Part shown: positions 16,679-25,480 of the stretch, piece after piece
Layout of the letters: each line of letters starts with the position of its first letter
Numbering within the stretch: position 1 is the stretch's first letter
Assembly (NCBI RefSeq): GCF_000473995.1
Contig: NC_022571.1
Span: forward strand, 4,061,416-4,125,415
DNA length: 64,000 bases
Direction of reading: 5' to 3'
From: Clostridium saccharobutylicum DSM 13864
GTDB lineage: Bacteria > Bacillota > Clostridia > Clostridiales > Clostridiaceae
Position numbers and translations under genes: made by a program
Notes under the pieces: generated by a model
Databases searched by the model: none
Told to the model about the DNA's origin: nothing
Seen by the model: only the letters and a program-made list of their open reading frames with translations

Positions 16679-17734
16679 ATGAAGATATTTAAGAAAACCA
16701 TAACTATATCCATAATTGCAATTATAATCATTATAATACTAGAAAATAATCTTTATACGGTAAAATGTATTGCGAATGACTATTCCGTAACGCTTCCTGT
16801 TAAAGTAGCCTTATTTACAAAAGATCTTAATGATGATTATATAGAATCTCTTAGCAAAAACTTTGAAGATATTCAAAAAAATAATGAAGGCAAAGTTATC
16901 TTCAATTTTTATGATGCCAAATTTAATAAGTCAACACAAATTTCAGATATTAATAATAAACTCAATCAAGGCGTTGATCTTATATTATTAGATATAGTTG
17001 ATATAAATGATCTAGCAGAAGTGATAAAAAAAATTGCACAATATAATGTCCCAGTATTAGTTTTTAATAGAGAACCATATTCAATAGATGTCATTAAATC
17101 CTATAAAAAAGCTTTGTTCGTAGGAACAGATTCAAAGCAAGCTGGCACTTTGCAGGGAAAAATTATAGCAGATGCTTGGAATAGTAATAAGCAAGCTATT
17201 GATAAAAATAATGATGATATATTGCAATATATTATGTTAGTTGGTGAAAGATTTAATCAAACATCTATTGATAGATCCACATATTCCGTTTTAACTATTC
17301 AGCAAGCTGGAATAAAAACGCAAGAACTTGCATCACCAATTTTAAATTGGAACACAGAATCAGCAAAAAGCACAGTTGAAGCATTGTTTTTAAGATATGG
17401 CAACCAAATAGAAGCAATAATTTCAAATGACGATTCTATGGCAATTGGTGCTGCTCACGCATTACAAAAATATGGCTATAACAACGGAAACAAATCAAAA
17501 GTAATTCCAGTCGTTGGCATTGACGGAATGATTGAAGCTAAAGAACTAATTTCAAAAGGCTTTATGCTAGGTACTGCTTTGCAAAATCCTGATTTAGCTA
17601 ATACTATTTATACAATAGGAATGAACTTAGTTTATGGCAGAGACCCTGTTGAGGGGACACCATATAAATTAGATGAAACAGGCGTATCAGTTCTTATTCC
17701 ATTTCAAGAATATACTGGACCAATGTTTAAATAA
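16679..17734 (+). CDS. Galactose/glucose-binding-like periplasmic-fold protein, copy 1
   Basis: A 351-residue secreted sugar-binding protein of the MglB type (type I periplasmic fold). After the signal peptide (MKIFKKTITISIIAIIII) come the first lobe (VKVALFTKDLNDDYIESLSKNFEDIQ), VDLILLDIVDINDLAEVI, the hinge region PVLVFNREPYS with FVGTDSKQAGTLQG, and the second lobe IEAIISNDDSMAIGAAHALQKYGYNNG plus VVGIDGMIEAKELISKGFMLGTALQNP. I choose ATG 16679 because it matches the start of its paralogue at 35487 (352 residues). Its ribosome site (TTGGAATGA) is weak, and longer frames begin inside a repeat fragment. No permease or ATPase gene is nearby, so it may serve a transporter elsewhere or a chemoreceptor. 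Confidence 0.85.
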   Translation: MKIFKKTITISIIAIIIIIILENNLYTVKCIANDYSVTLPVKVALFTKDLNDDYIESLSKNFEDIQKNNEGKVIFNFYDAKFNKSTQISDINNKLNQGVDLILLDIVDINDLAEVIKKIAQYNVPVLVFNREPYSIDVIKSYKKALFVGTDSKQAGTLQGKIIADAWNSNKQAIDKNNDDILQYIMLVGERFNQTSIDRSTYSVLTIQQAGIKTQELASPILNWNTESAKSTVEALFLRYGNQIEAIISNDDSMAIGAAHALQKYGYNNGNKSKVIPVVGIDGMIEAKELISKGFMLGTALQNPDLANTIYTIGMNLVYGRDPVEGTPYKLDETGVSVLIPFQEYTGPMFK

Positions 17735-17854
17735 AAAATAATTTAATTTCTTATTTCATTCTTAAAATACATCTATTTTTATTACTACCAATTGTTGAAT
17801 AATTCATAATATAATATACTTTATTTAGATAAACACCCATTTACTTTTATTAAA

Positions 17855-17897
17855 ATTAAAAACACCCTTGAACAAAGTTATAGCTTTATTCAAGGGT
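17855..17897 (-). terminator. Terminator of the cell-wall repeat protein gene
   Basis: ACCCTTGAACAAAG (from 17864) and CTTTATTCAAGGGT (to 17897) pair with one bulge; on the minus strand the stem runs into GTTTTTAA, about 45 bases after the stop. Confidence 0.7.
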
Positions 17898-17940
17898 AAA
17901 AAAGTTTACAATCAGCTTTGGCTATCATCAAATTTCCAGA

Positions 17941-19677
17941 TTATTTAATCCAAGCTCCATTGCTTCCTAATACATATCCATTAATAACTGTATTAGCTAA
18001 CATTGCACCTGATGAGTTGCAATAATACCATGTTCCATTATCATTAATCCAACCAGTTTTCATTGCTCCCTTTACACCATCTGATGTTGGGTTTAAGTAA
18101 TACCACATACCGCCTACATATTGCCAACCAGTTTGCATTACTCCTGATGCATTAGTATAATACCAATTTGCTCCATCTTGAATCCATCCTATAGCTTTAG
18201 TTCCATCTGCTTTGTTATAAGACCAAGTTCCATCTTTAGATTGTACCCAGCCTTTAACCACAGATGGTGTATCATTTTGCTTCTTTCCACCAATTAGCGA
18301 ATAAGCTTCATCATGTTGACTCCAAACAACCATATTGTCATTATCATAAACTGATAATGAATCAAATGATCCATCCACCTTATAAATCTTTGTCCAATCA
18401 TTAGTACCATCAAATTTCTTTATATATCCACTATCCAATACATAAATATTTCCATCCACATCAGTATCAACTGCTGCTTTATTCAGCTTAGTACTATACT
18501 CAGCTTTAATATCTGCTTTTTTTTCAACATCTGTATAATAATAACCATTTTTTGATTTTAGTGTAGCAGCTTGAATTTTAACATTTGGATCTGCACTCTT
18601 TGCATTATCTATGTTAAATAATACTAATTTTCCATCTATTACTTTAGCTTCAGTACTTGATAATTTTGCTAAAGTTAAGTAATTAGCTTCATTTGAACTT
18701 GAAGAAGTAACTATACCACTATCATTACTAATCACATAGTTAGTAACGGACTTTGAATATTTTGCATTTTTAATATTATCTGAATCTTGTGCTTTAGCTA
18801 TTTTTTGAATTACATCTACAGTTACAGTATGATCAGTTGCATCAAGACCAAATAATTTACCATTTATTTTTACTGTTGATGGCAAAGTCACACCATTTGC
18901 AGGTGCTAAAGTAAATTTAATTTGTGTATATCTATAAATATTATCCTTGTCTTGTCCTAATTCATTAGTGGAAGATGTTACAATTTTAGCATCTACAGTA
19001 ACAGCATTAGTGGTACCATATTTTAACGATTCTTTATCCACTGTATTTTCTACTGTTACTTGACCTACAACTCCTGCTCCTGTTGTTTCAACTTTAATTT
19101 TTCCTAAATTATAATCTGCATCAATATAATTTCCCTTTGCATTAGTATATATGCTTGGTCTATCACCTGCATTGTCTAACCCCTTTGTTATTGTATAAAA
19201 CTTCGTAGCATACCATTCTTCTCCAAACTTATTTCCTTTAATTTTACTCAAATCTGTTGGTATATTAGAATTGCTGCCATATCTATCAACACTTTTAATA
19301 CTTTTTCTCAATGCTGACTGAGCATCATCTAAAGCATTTTCTCTTATAGAATCGTCAGTCACTTTACCAGTATCTAAATCTACATAATAATCTCCATCCT
19401 CTACTTCTGCATATTTAGCTCCATATATAGAGTAATCCGAACCTGAATCAATACTTGATAAATTAGTATATTTACCATTACTATAATAATAAGATGCATC
19501 AGTATCTTTAATTTCTCCATCAATCAAAGCTTTACCATCTTTGTATGCTATTGCATTATAAACAGTTCCGCTCTCTGAATCTATTTTCTTAATATCTGCA
19601 GCATATGCTGGTATAATTGAGACAACAGCTGCTCCCGTTAATAATAATGATGTGATTTTATTTGCTCTTTTAATCAT
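17941..19677 (-). CDS. Secreted protein with C-terminal cell-wall-binding repeats
   Basis: A 578-residue exported protein. The signal peptide (MIKRANKITSLLLTGAAVVS, cleavage after AYA near residue 27) leads into a 430-residue region without a fold I recognise, beginning KKIDSESGTVYNAIAYKDGK. The C-terminus has at least four choline-binding-like repeats of the CW_binding_1 type: GWVQSKDGTWSYNKADGTKA, GWIQDGANWYYTNASGVMQT, GWQYVGGMWYYLNP and GWINDNGTWYYCNSSGAMLA. These hold proteins on the clostridial wall. The central part resembles surface-exposed adhesin or wall proteins of solventogenic clostridia only in general make-up. GGAGG precedes ATG 19677. Confidence 0.85.
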   Translation of the reverse strand: MIKRANKITSLLLTGAAVVSIIPAYAADIKKIDSESGTVYNAIAYKDGKALIDGEIKDTDASYYYSNGKYTNLSSIDSGSDYSIYGAKYAEVEDGDYYVDLDTGKVTDDSIRENALDDAQSALRKSIKSVDRYGSNSNIPTDLSKIKGNKFGEEWYATKFYTITKGLDNAGDRPSIYTNAKGNYIDADYNLGKIKVETTGAGVVGQVTVENTVDKESLKYGTTNAVTVDAKIVTSSTNELGQDKDNIYRYTQIKFTLAPANGVTLPSTVKINGKLFGLDATDHTVTVDVIQKIAKAQDSDNIKNAKYSKSVTNYVISNDSGIVTSSSSNEANYLTLAKLSSTEAKVIDGKLVLFNIDNAKSADPNVKIQAATLKSKNGYYYTDVEKKADIKAEYSTKLNKAAVDTDVDGNIYVLDSGYIKKFDGTNDWTKIYKVDGSFDSLSVYDNDNMVVWSQHDEAYSLIGGKKQNDTPSVVKGWVQSKDGTWSYNKADGTKAIGWIQDGANWYYTNASGVMQTGWQYVGGMWYYLNPTSDGVKGAMKTGWINDNGTWYYCNSSGAMLANTVINGYVLGSNGAWIK

Positions 19678-19974
19678 AATTTTCTTTCCTCCAAAATTTC
19701 ATTTTTTTAATACGCCTTATGTAAATACATTTAAATCAACACAAATAATGCTTACAATATATAATCAATATTGACTTTCATTATCATATGTTTTAGTGTA
19801 AGCTTTAGCAACATTTCTACCTTCCAGTGAATAAATTAATACATCATTTTAGGTGAAATTTCTATACGCTTCATTATTGTTTTTTATTCTTACATATATA
19901 ATACAATTCAGCTTAAGAAAGTGTTGCAATAAATTTTAAAATTTATTTATATAGATAAAAAACTTAGTATTTAG
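19678..19974. other. Upstream region of the cell-wall repeat protein gene
   Basis: A+T-rich sequence with no convincing gene. Phrases such as ATAATACAATTCAGCTTAAG and AAAGTGTTGCAATAAATT near 19898-19934 recur almost unchanged at 22606-22645 upstream of the sigma factor gene, so this block is itself a dispersed repeat fragment. Confidence 0.5.
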
Positions 19975-20191
19975 ACTTCTGTGGTAACTTACCGAAAGAA
20001 AGGGGATTATTTTACTCGGTTGCTAGATAATTGGGCTGTGGATTTCTAACAGCAGACGTTGTCCTATTCCTGCATGCTCCCAAGACAAGCTTTGTGACAA
20101 GCAAGAATAGAACAACTTCTACTGAAGAAATACCTACAGACAAATTATCAACGCAACACTACGTAAAATAATCCCCTTTCTTTCTAGTATT
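19975..20191 (+). repeat. Family A hairpin element, copy 3
   Basis: Complete copy. Left end ACTTCTGTGGTAACTTACCG. The outer arms at 19994-20015 and 20163-20184 are a perfect 22-base inverted repeat (core AAAGGGGATTATTTTAC and GTAAAATAATCCCCTTT). Conserved loops TCGGTTGCTA and GCAACACTACG flank them. The inner arms carry GTTGTCCTATTC and GAATAGAACAAC. Right end TTTCTAGTATTGAATGCATT. It lies tail to tail with copy 4. Confidence 0.88.
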
Positions 20192-20504
20192 GAATGCATT
20201 TCAAAGTTTAAATCTATTTCGTAGTTTATTTATATATGTATGATTGCTTTTTAAGTTCAAGCTTATGAAATTTAAAAACTCCTTATATTTCTGAATTTAT
20301 ATGATTTTTCTATCAATATGTAATCATATAAGATGATGAAATAAAATTTATTTTATAGAATAAATTTTATAAAAAAAGATTACTTAATATATTTATAATG
20401 TTTTTTCTACTTTAAAATTTTGTTTAGTCACATCCTTATATAAATAATCAACTTTTAATTTCAGATAGTTAATCTATAAATCACACTTATGCTTTAACGT
20501 ATAC

Positions 20505-20720
20505 TCTAACCCAGAAGGAATTGGTACTCTTTTGTGGAGTGTTACATAAAAAAAATGATTGTAGGATTTCTTTAACAAAAGTTGTTCCATTCATGCATGT
20601 CCTTAACTTGTTTAAGGATCACGCATGAATGGAACAACTTTTGTTATTAGAAATCCACAACCATTTTTTGTAGTAACCGAAACAAAAGAGTACCATTTCC
20701 TTCGGTAAATTACCACATAA
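20505..20720 (-). repeat. Family A hairpin element, copy 4
   Basis: Complete copy in reverse. The outer arms at 20514-20535 and 20682-20703 pair over 22 bases with one mismatch (core TGGTACTCTTTTGT and ACAAAAGAGTACCA). The inner arms hold AACAAAAGTTGTTCCATTC and GAATGGAACAACTTTTGTT. Its left end (TTACCACATAA as read here) directly abuts the stop codon of the anti-sigma gene at 20721. Confidence 0.88.
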
Positions 20721-21878
20721 CTATAAACTACTTTTAATTATATTTAATATTTCATCTTCATCAATTCCATTTGTTGATGAAATAGAATATGATATATCAT
20801 CTTTTTTCCAAGTTGCTAAATTAAATACTTTATTTTTGTTTTCTTGTAAATTTACATTTATCCCATTTACTTCACATGTATTCTTAATTTCATATATATT
20901 ATAATCACCACTTATATTTTCAATATCTTTTCCTGCTCTAAAAGTAATGCAATCTTGTCCATTACTATAATTTATTTGAACTATCTCATTTGTTATAACA
21001 CTTATATTATCAATATTGAATCCTTTAGGTAATTTTATAGAATTTATTCTTAATTTAACTGCATCTTCAGCTTCTTCTACTGTTTTATATTCTTCTATTA
21101 TCGAATCTTCACAAGTTCTCATAGAAGAACTATCTAAATCATTGTTTTCTTTATTTTCATTACTAGTTGTTTTATACTGTCTATTAATTACATCTTTTGA
21201 ATGTTCATCAAAACCTGATGGCTTTGCCATTTCATTATTTTCATTAGTTTGTGTTTCTGAATTTATCTTTGATGGTGAACTAGAATTCTCCACCGAATTA
21301 TCTAAAGCCTTTTCATTATGTTCTATTTCTGATGACTGTTCAGTTTTCTCTGAATCATCCATACTTCCTTTGTTTACAGAACTTTCTTTATTATCAATAT
21401 TACTTTCCTTGTTTATAGAATTACTTTTTGTATGTTCTTCATCATTACCAATATGTGAATTTATAATTTGATGTTTTTTAGCACCATCATTATTGTTTGT
21501 ACTATAGTCTTTAGTATCATTTGATTTACTTTCTTCGCTATTTTTTAATGCTTTATTTTCATCATCATCGTTATTATTATTGATTATTTGATTTTCATCA
21601 TCGCTATCATTAATTACTTGATTTTGTTCATTATTAGTATTATCATGCTTTAAAAGCTCAGGATAACTTTTAGCAACACTTAGACCTACTACTACTATAG
21701 TGCATGCTGCGGTCAACTGCATATTTCTTTTAAGGTTATTATATTTTTTTACTTTTGGTATTGTTGTACTTTTAGCCTCTATATTTTTATTGAGCACATT
21801 AACGAGTATTCTTTTTTTCATGTCTTCGTTCATAACAATCTTGTCCAATTCTTCTTTGTACTTCTTACTCAAAATCAT
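20721..21878 (-). CDS. Membrane anti-sigma factor with DUF4367 domain
   Basis: A 385-residue single-pass protein paired with the ECF sigma factor whose gene overlaps it by 14 bases. The N-terminal 50 residues (SKKYKEELDKIVMNEDMKKR) would bind sigma in the cytoplasm. One membrane helix follows (MQLTAACTIVVVGLSVAKSY, about 53-72), then a very long Asn/Ser/Glu/Asp-rich extracellular linker (80-245) and a C-terminal folded part (LPKGFNIDNISVITNEIVQI, YSISSTNGIDEDEILNIIKSS) that fits DUF4367. The linker is unusually long. The family sequesters its sigma until an envelope signal leads to release. GGAGG precedes ATG 21878. Confidence 0.82.
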   Translation of the reverse strand: MILSKKYKEELDKIVMNEDMKKRILVNVLNKNIEAKSTTIPKVKKYNNLKRNMQLTAACTIVVVGLSVAKSYPELLKHDNTNNEQNQVINDSDDENQIINNNNDDDENKALKNSEESKSNDTKDYSTNNNDGAKKHQIINSHIGNDEEHTKSNSINKESNIDNKESSVNKGSMDDSEKTEQSSEIEHNEKALDNSVENSSSPSKINSETQTNENNEMAKPSGFDEHSKDVINRQYKTTSNENKENNDLDSSSMRTCEDSIIEEYKTVEEAEDAVKLRINSIKLPKGFNIDNISVITNEIVQINYSNGQDCITFRAGKDIENISGDYNIYEIKNTCEVNGINVNLQENKNKVFNLATWKKDDISYSISSTNGIDEDEILNIIKSSL

Positions 21879-22356
21879 ACTCCTCCTTTAGCTCTTTCTT
21901 TAATATGTTTCTTCCTCTACTAAGCAATGACCGCACTGTTGATTCTTTTTTACCTATTATAGATGCAATTTTCACTGTAGTATAATCCTCATAATAATAT
22001 AAATAAATAATTTCTCTATATTTTAATGGAAGCTCCATCACCTTGTTAAGAACACTACTATCTTTATACTCATCATAATATTCCATTTCTGTTAACTCTA
22101 CATGTTTTTTAAACCAAGCAGATTTTAATTTATTTTTACAAATATTTCGCGCAACACAAATAAGCCAATGCTTTTTATGATCATCGCTTTCAAAGATTTC
22201 TATATTTTTAAGTAATTGTATAAAAACCTCTTGAACTACATCTTCTGCATCATACATATTTTTCATATATGAATATGCAAGTCTCAGCAGCATATTACCA
22301 TAATGATCTAAATCTTGTGAGATAATTTCATCCGTACGCAATGAAACCTCATTCAT
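21865..22356 (-). CDS. ECF-type RNA polymerase sigma factor
   Basis: A 163-residue sigma-70 family factor. Region 2 is LRLAYSYMKNMYDAEDVVQEVFIQLLKN with the core-binding helix and WLICVARNICKNKLK. Region 4 is LPLKYREIIYLYYYEDYTTVKIASIIGKKESTVRSLLSRGRNILKKEL, a clear helix-turn-helix. I place the start at ATG 22356, nine bases after GGAAGGATG; the longer in-frame extension would translate a repeat (22436-22496) and lacks family similarity. The gene runs directly into its anti-sigma gene. Autoregulation is usual for such pairs but its promoter was not identified with confidence. Confidence 0.87.
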   Translation of the reverse strand: MNEVSLRTDEIISQDLDHYGNMLLRLAYSYMKNMYDAEDVVQEVFIQLLKNIEIFESDDHKKHWLICVARNICKNKLKSAWFKKHVELTEMEYYDEYKDSSVLNKVMELPLKYREIIYLYYYEDYTTVKIASIIGKKESTVRSLLSRGRNILKKELKEEYDFE

Positions 22357-22435
22357 TATAAAACTCATCCTTCCATTCTCTAGCCAAAAATCACTAATCA
22401 AAAATTTTAAATAGCCCCAAATCAAATAAATCATA

Positions 22436-22496
22436 TTTATGTGGTGAGTAACCGAAACACATGCATCACCTCTATTTTGGTTATTCACCACATAAG
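22436..22496. repeat. Family A mini-palindrome
   Basis: TTTATGTGGTGAGTAACCGA and TTGGTTATTCACCACATAAG are inverted copies of the family A left end around a centre containing ACACATGCATCACCTCTA. It sits upstream of the sigma factor gene and falsely lengthens that reading frame. Confidence 0.7.
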
Positions 22497-22883
22497 TCTA
22501 AGTCTTGATTTACATATCTATATATCGACTAATTTAATAGTTGACTTAATTATTAAATTTCATCAATTAAATTGAATGTGCCTAAGTCACATCTTATTTT
22601 CTAAATATAATACAATTCAACTTAAGAAAGTGTTGCAATAAATTATAATTTTTTTAATAATTTATTATTAAACTTCAAATATGCTTATTTTTCACTAAAG
22701 TATATGAAAGAAAATAGCAAGTCCAAAATGTAATTATTGCTTTTTTGATTATACCTAATCAACTGATTTAGTGATACCGTACCTAGTTTTAATAAAGATT
22801 TAAATTTTCACCATATATATTTTTATTCATAGGTATATTTAATTCAATACTGCACACAATAATATCAGAAAGAGGTGATTCTC
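22497..22883. other. Non-coding stretch with repeat fragments
   Basis: Contains a solitary family B right end (TTGAATGTGCCTAAG near 22571-22586), the dispersed block AATACAATTCAACTTAAGAA shared with 19900, and a family B inner end (AAATAGCAAGTCCAAAATG near 22713). No gene recognised. Confidence 0.5.
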
Positions 22884-22931
22884 ATGGAATTAGATTTTGA
22901 AAATAATGTTTTAGGATTAGTCCGAAAATGA
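22884..22931 (+). CDS. Possible 15-residue peptide or gene remnant
   Basis: ATG at 22884 lies eight bases after a strong ribosome site (AGAAAGAGGTGA) and opens a frame of MELDFENNVLGLVRK then TGA. A strong intrinsic terminator follows at 22973-23011. The set of ribosome site, short frame and terminator looks expressed, but the peptide matches nothing I know. It may be the stub of a deleted gene, a leader peptide, or a real small peptide. Confidence 0.35.
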   Translation: MELDFENNVLGLVRK

Positions 22932-22972
22932 TTTTAAAGTCCCATAAGTACACAAATCTTTCTAAATAAAGT

Positions 22973-23011
22973 AAAGCCAAGGTTTAAGCATAATCCTTGG
23001 CTTTATTTTTT
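22973..23011 (+). terminator. Strong intrinsic terminator
   Basis: AAAGCCAAGG (22973-22982) and CCTTGGCTTT (22995-23004) pair perfectly and lead into ATTTTTT. A decayed relative of this sequence with its upstream flank lies near 14470-14525. Confidence 0.75.
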
Positions 23012-23059
23012 CATAACTTTAATTTTTAATCGGTTTATCTATATAGATATCCAATTTGT

Positions 23060-23135
23060 AAATAATCTTATGTCTTGAATATATATACAAATGCATGACC
23101 TCTATTTCGGTTATCTACTACATAAGTTTAAGACT
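23060..23135 (-). repeat. Family A mini-palindrome, half decayed
   Basis: ATGCATGACCTCTATTTCGG and TTATCTACTACATAAG match the right half of the copy at 22436-22496; the left arm is only recognisable as CTTATGTCTTGAATATAT. It lies about 34 bases after the stop of the first chemoreceptor gene, facing into that gene. Confidence 0.5.
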
Positions 23136-23168
23136 TGATTTGAATATCTATATTTCAATTCTTAAATT

Positions 23169-25163
23169 TTAAACTATAAATTTATTTACTTCCTCTAACA
23201 TTTCATTAGTCATATTATTAAGTACTTGCGCAGATGATGCCACTTCTTCTGTTGATGCATTCACTTCCTCTGATGATGCTGAAATCTCTTCCGATGATGC
23301 TGATACCTCAGCTGAAACTGAAGATAATCCATCTATTCTATTTAAAATAGTATTTTTATGATTTTCTATGTTCTCAGCAGAAGTTTTAACTGTTTCAATT
23401 TTAGGAATTACTTCATCCACTGCACCTATAATTTTCTTGAAAGATAATATTGAATTTTCTATAATTTTAGCTTGATTTCTCATTTCATCATCCATCATAA
23501 CTGATTCTTGAACTATTTCATCAGCATTTCCAGATATTTCACTTATTAATTTACTAATACTTTCTGATGAGTCTTTTGATTGTTCAGCAAGATTTCTTAT
23601 TTCCTCAGCAACTACTGAAAATCCTTTTCCTGATTCTCCAGCTCTAGCTGCTTCAATGGCTGCATTTAATGCCAATAAGTTTGTTTGCTCTGAAATGCTG
23701 TTTATTAAATTCGTAATCTCATTTATTTCATTTATGTCTTTTCCAAGTGTAATAATTTTATTATAAAACTCTTTAAATGACTTACCAATATTTGTTACCG
23801 AAATATTTAATTCATTCATTTCATTACTGCTATCACTTGCCATTGATCCTATTTCTCTAGAATTAGAATCCACAACTTGTATTTCTTTAACCATGTCAGA
23901 TAATTTGTCACTAAATTCGCTTAGAATTTCTGTAATTTGTATTAATTGCTCAGATTGATTGCCTGTTCCCTCTGCAACTTCTGATATTGCTTCTGTAACA
24001 TTTTGTGATGCACTTGCTATCTCTTCTGAAATAGATGATAAATTTTCTGACTGATCATTAATATTTGAAGAACTTTCTTTTATTTTTTTAATCATTCTTC
24101 CTAATGATTCCTGCATTACTTTCATTGAATTAGTCATCTCTCCAACTTCATCATTTAACTTCAAATGCTCTTTGGAAACTTCTTTGCATAAATTACCTTC
24201 TGCTAATAATGCTAAATGTGACGAAGTTGACTTTAATGACTTTGATAACTTATTTGCAATTATATATATTGTAGCAAGGCCAATCAATATAAATATTATA
24301 GATGATAATGAAGTAGAAATTTCCAAACTGCTTAATTCTGATAATATTTCATTTTCGTCCACTATAATTCCTACAAACCAATCTGTTCCATTTACAGGAG
24401 CATAACCAACAAATTTATCTGCTCCTGAATATTTATATTCACCTATTCCTTGTTGTCCAGTAATCATTTTACTTTCTATATCAGATAAAGATTGAAGTTT
24501 TGAATCTTTTTTTGCTTCCTCAATCATATTATTCATTTGTAAAACTAAATCTCTATTCTTATTAGCAACAGTTGTTCCTTGTTTATTTATCATGAACCCT
24601 GTACCTGTTTGTCCAATTTTAGCTTGGTCAGTTAACTCACTAAGTTTATTACCATCACGTGTTTCAATTAATACTCCTACAATTTCATTATTGTTTTTAA
24701 TAGGAACTGCGTATACAACAACTACTGAATTATCTGTTTTATTCACAAGTGGATCAGATACATTACTTTTACCACTTAATGCATTTTTAAAATATGGTCT
24801 TTCTTTAACATTAGCAGTAGTTCCATCTGAATTTGTAAGATTTCCATCCTTATCTATAACACTCATTCTGATACTGCCATTTCTTTTAACTTCATCTAAA
24901 AGAATTGATATTTTCTTTTCAATTGGAACATTAGGATCTTTTATATCATCTCTTGCTGCAACAGCCTCTAAACAACTTAATTTTCCTTCAATTCTTCCTT
25001 GAATGTTGCTTGCAGTTTGTTCTGCAAGTGCAGGTAAAGTTTTTCCTATATTAGATTTTAGTTCGTTTGATGCATTTACATATGAAATTACACTTAAGCC
25101 AATACATACAATTCCCATTAACAATCCTAGATGTGCTATTAATTTTGTTTTTATACTTTTCAT
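23169..25163 (-). CDS. Methyl-accepting chemotaxis protein, dCache type (copy 1)
   Basis: A 664-residue receptor. TM1 is near residues 8-28, an extracellular double-Cache domain about 35-280 ([59 protein letters not shown]), TM2 about 285-305, HAMP, and a signalling domain with the hairpin [37 protein letters not shown] around residues 490-525. The canonical Trp-Tyr amino-acid-binding motif of dCache_1AA receptors is not complete (ERPYFKNAL), so the ligand is open. It is closely similar to the next gene (copy 2), about 70 percent by eye. GGGGGAAAT precedes ATG 25163. No che genes are in the window. Confidence 0.93.
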   Translation of the reverse strand: MKSIKTKLIAHLGLLMGIVCIGLSVISYVNASNELKSNIGKTLPALAEQTASNIQGRIEGKLSCLEAVAARDDIKDPNVPIEKKISILLDEVKRNGSIRMSVIDKDGNLTNSDGTTANVKERPYFKNALSGKSNVSDPLVNKTDNSVVVVYAVPIKNNNEIVGVLIETRDGNKLSELTDQAKIGQTGTGFMINKQGTTVANKNRDLVLQMNNMIEEAKKDSKLQSLSDIESKMITGQQGIGEYKYSGADKFVGYAPVNGTDWFVGIIVDENEILSELSSLEISTSLSSIIFILIGLATIYIIANKLSKSLKSTSSHLALLAEGNLCKEVSKEHLKLNDEVGEMTNSMKVMQESLGRMIKKIKESSSNINDQSENLSSISEEIASASQNVTEAISEVAEGTGNQSEQLIQITEILSEFSDKLSDMVKEIQVVDSNSREIGSMASDSSNEMNELNISVTNIGKSFKEFYNKIITLGKDINEINEITNLINSISEQTNLLALNAAIEAARAGESGKGFSVVAEEIRNLAEQSKDSSESISKLISEISGNADEIVQESVMMDDEMRNQAKIIENSILSFKKIIGAVDEVIPKIETVKTSAENIENHKNTILNRIDGLSSVSAEVSASSEEISASSEEVNASTEEVASSAQVLNNMTNEMLEEVNKFIV

Positions 25164-25440
25164 TATTTCCCCCTAGCAAAAATTAAATGCCTAAAACGAT
25201 TATCATCGTTCATAGCAATTTTTGAATTAAATAAATAATACAATTCTAAGAAATATAATCATATTTCATCTTAAATTGCAAGTTTTCCGTCAATAATAGA
25301 CAAATACGTTCTTTTGCTAAAAATATTATTGAAACATTTTTAAAGCACATTATACTTTTTTCATAAATAAGTAAATATTTCTACAAAAAGCAAACCATTC
25401 TTATTATTCAAAATATATAATAAACTAGAATATAATAAAA

Positions 25441-25477
25441 AAATAGAGTCTTCAACTTTAGACTCTATTTTTTAATT
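25441..25477 (-). terminator. Terminator between chemoreceptor genes
   Basis: AAATAGAGTC and GACTCTATTT pair around a ten-base loop with A/T runs on both sides, so it may work in both directions. The rest of 25164-25440 is A+T-rich with no gene. Confidence 0.7.
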
Positions 25478-25480
25478 TAA

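Noticed and set aside
21016-21471. Ser/Leu-rich open frame on the plus strand
   Set aside because: Antisense of the low-complexity linker of the anti-sigma factor; no ribosome site.
22357-22491. 45-residue N-terminal extension of the ECF sigma factor
   Set aside because: It would translate a mini-palindrome repeat, and a better start with a ribosome site exists at 22356.
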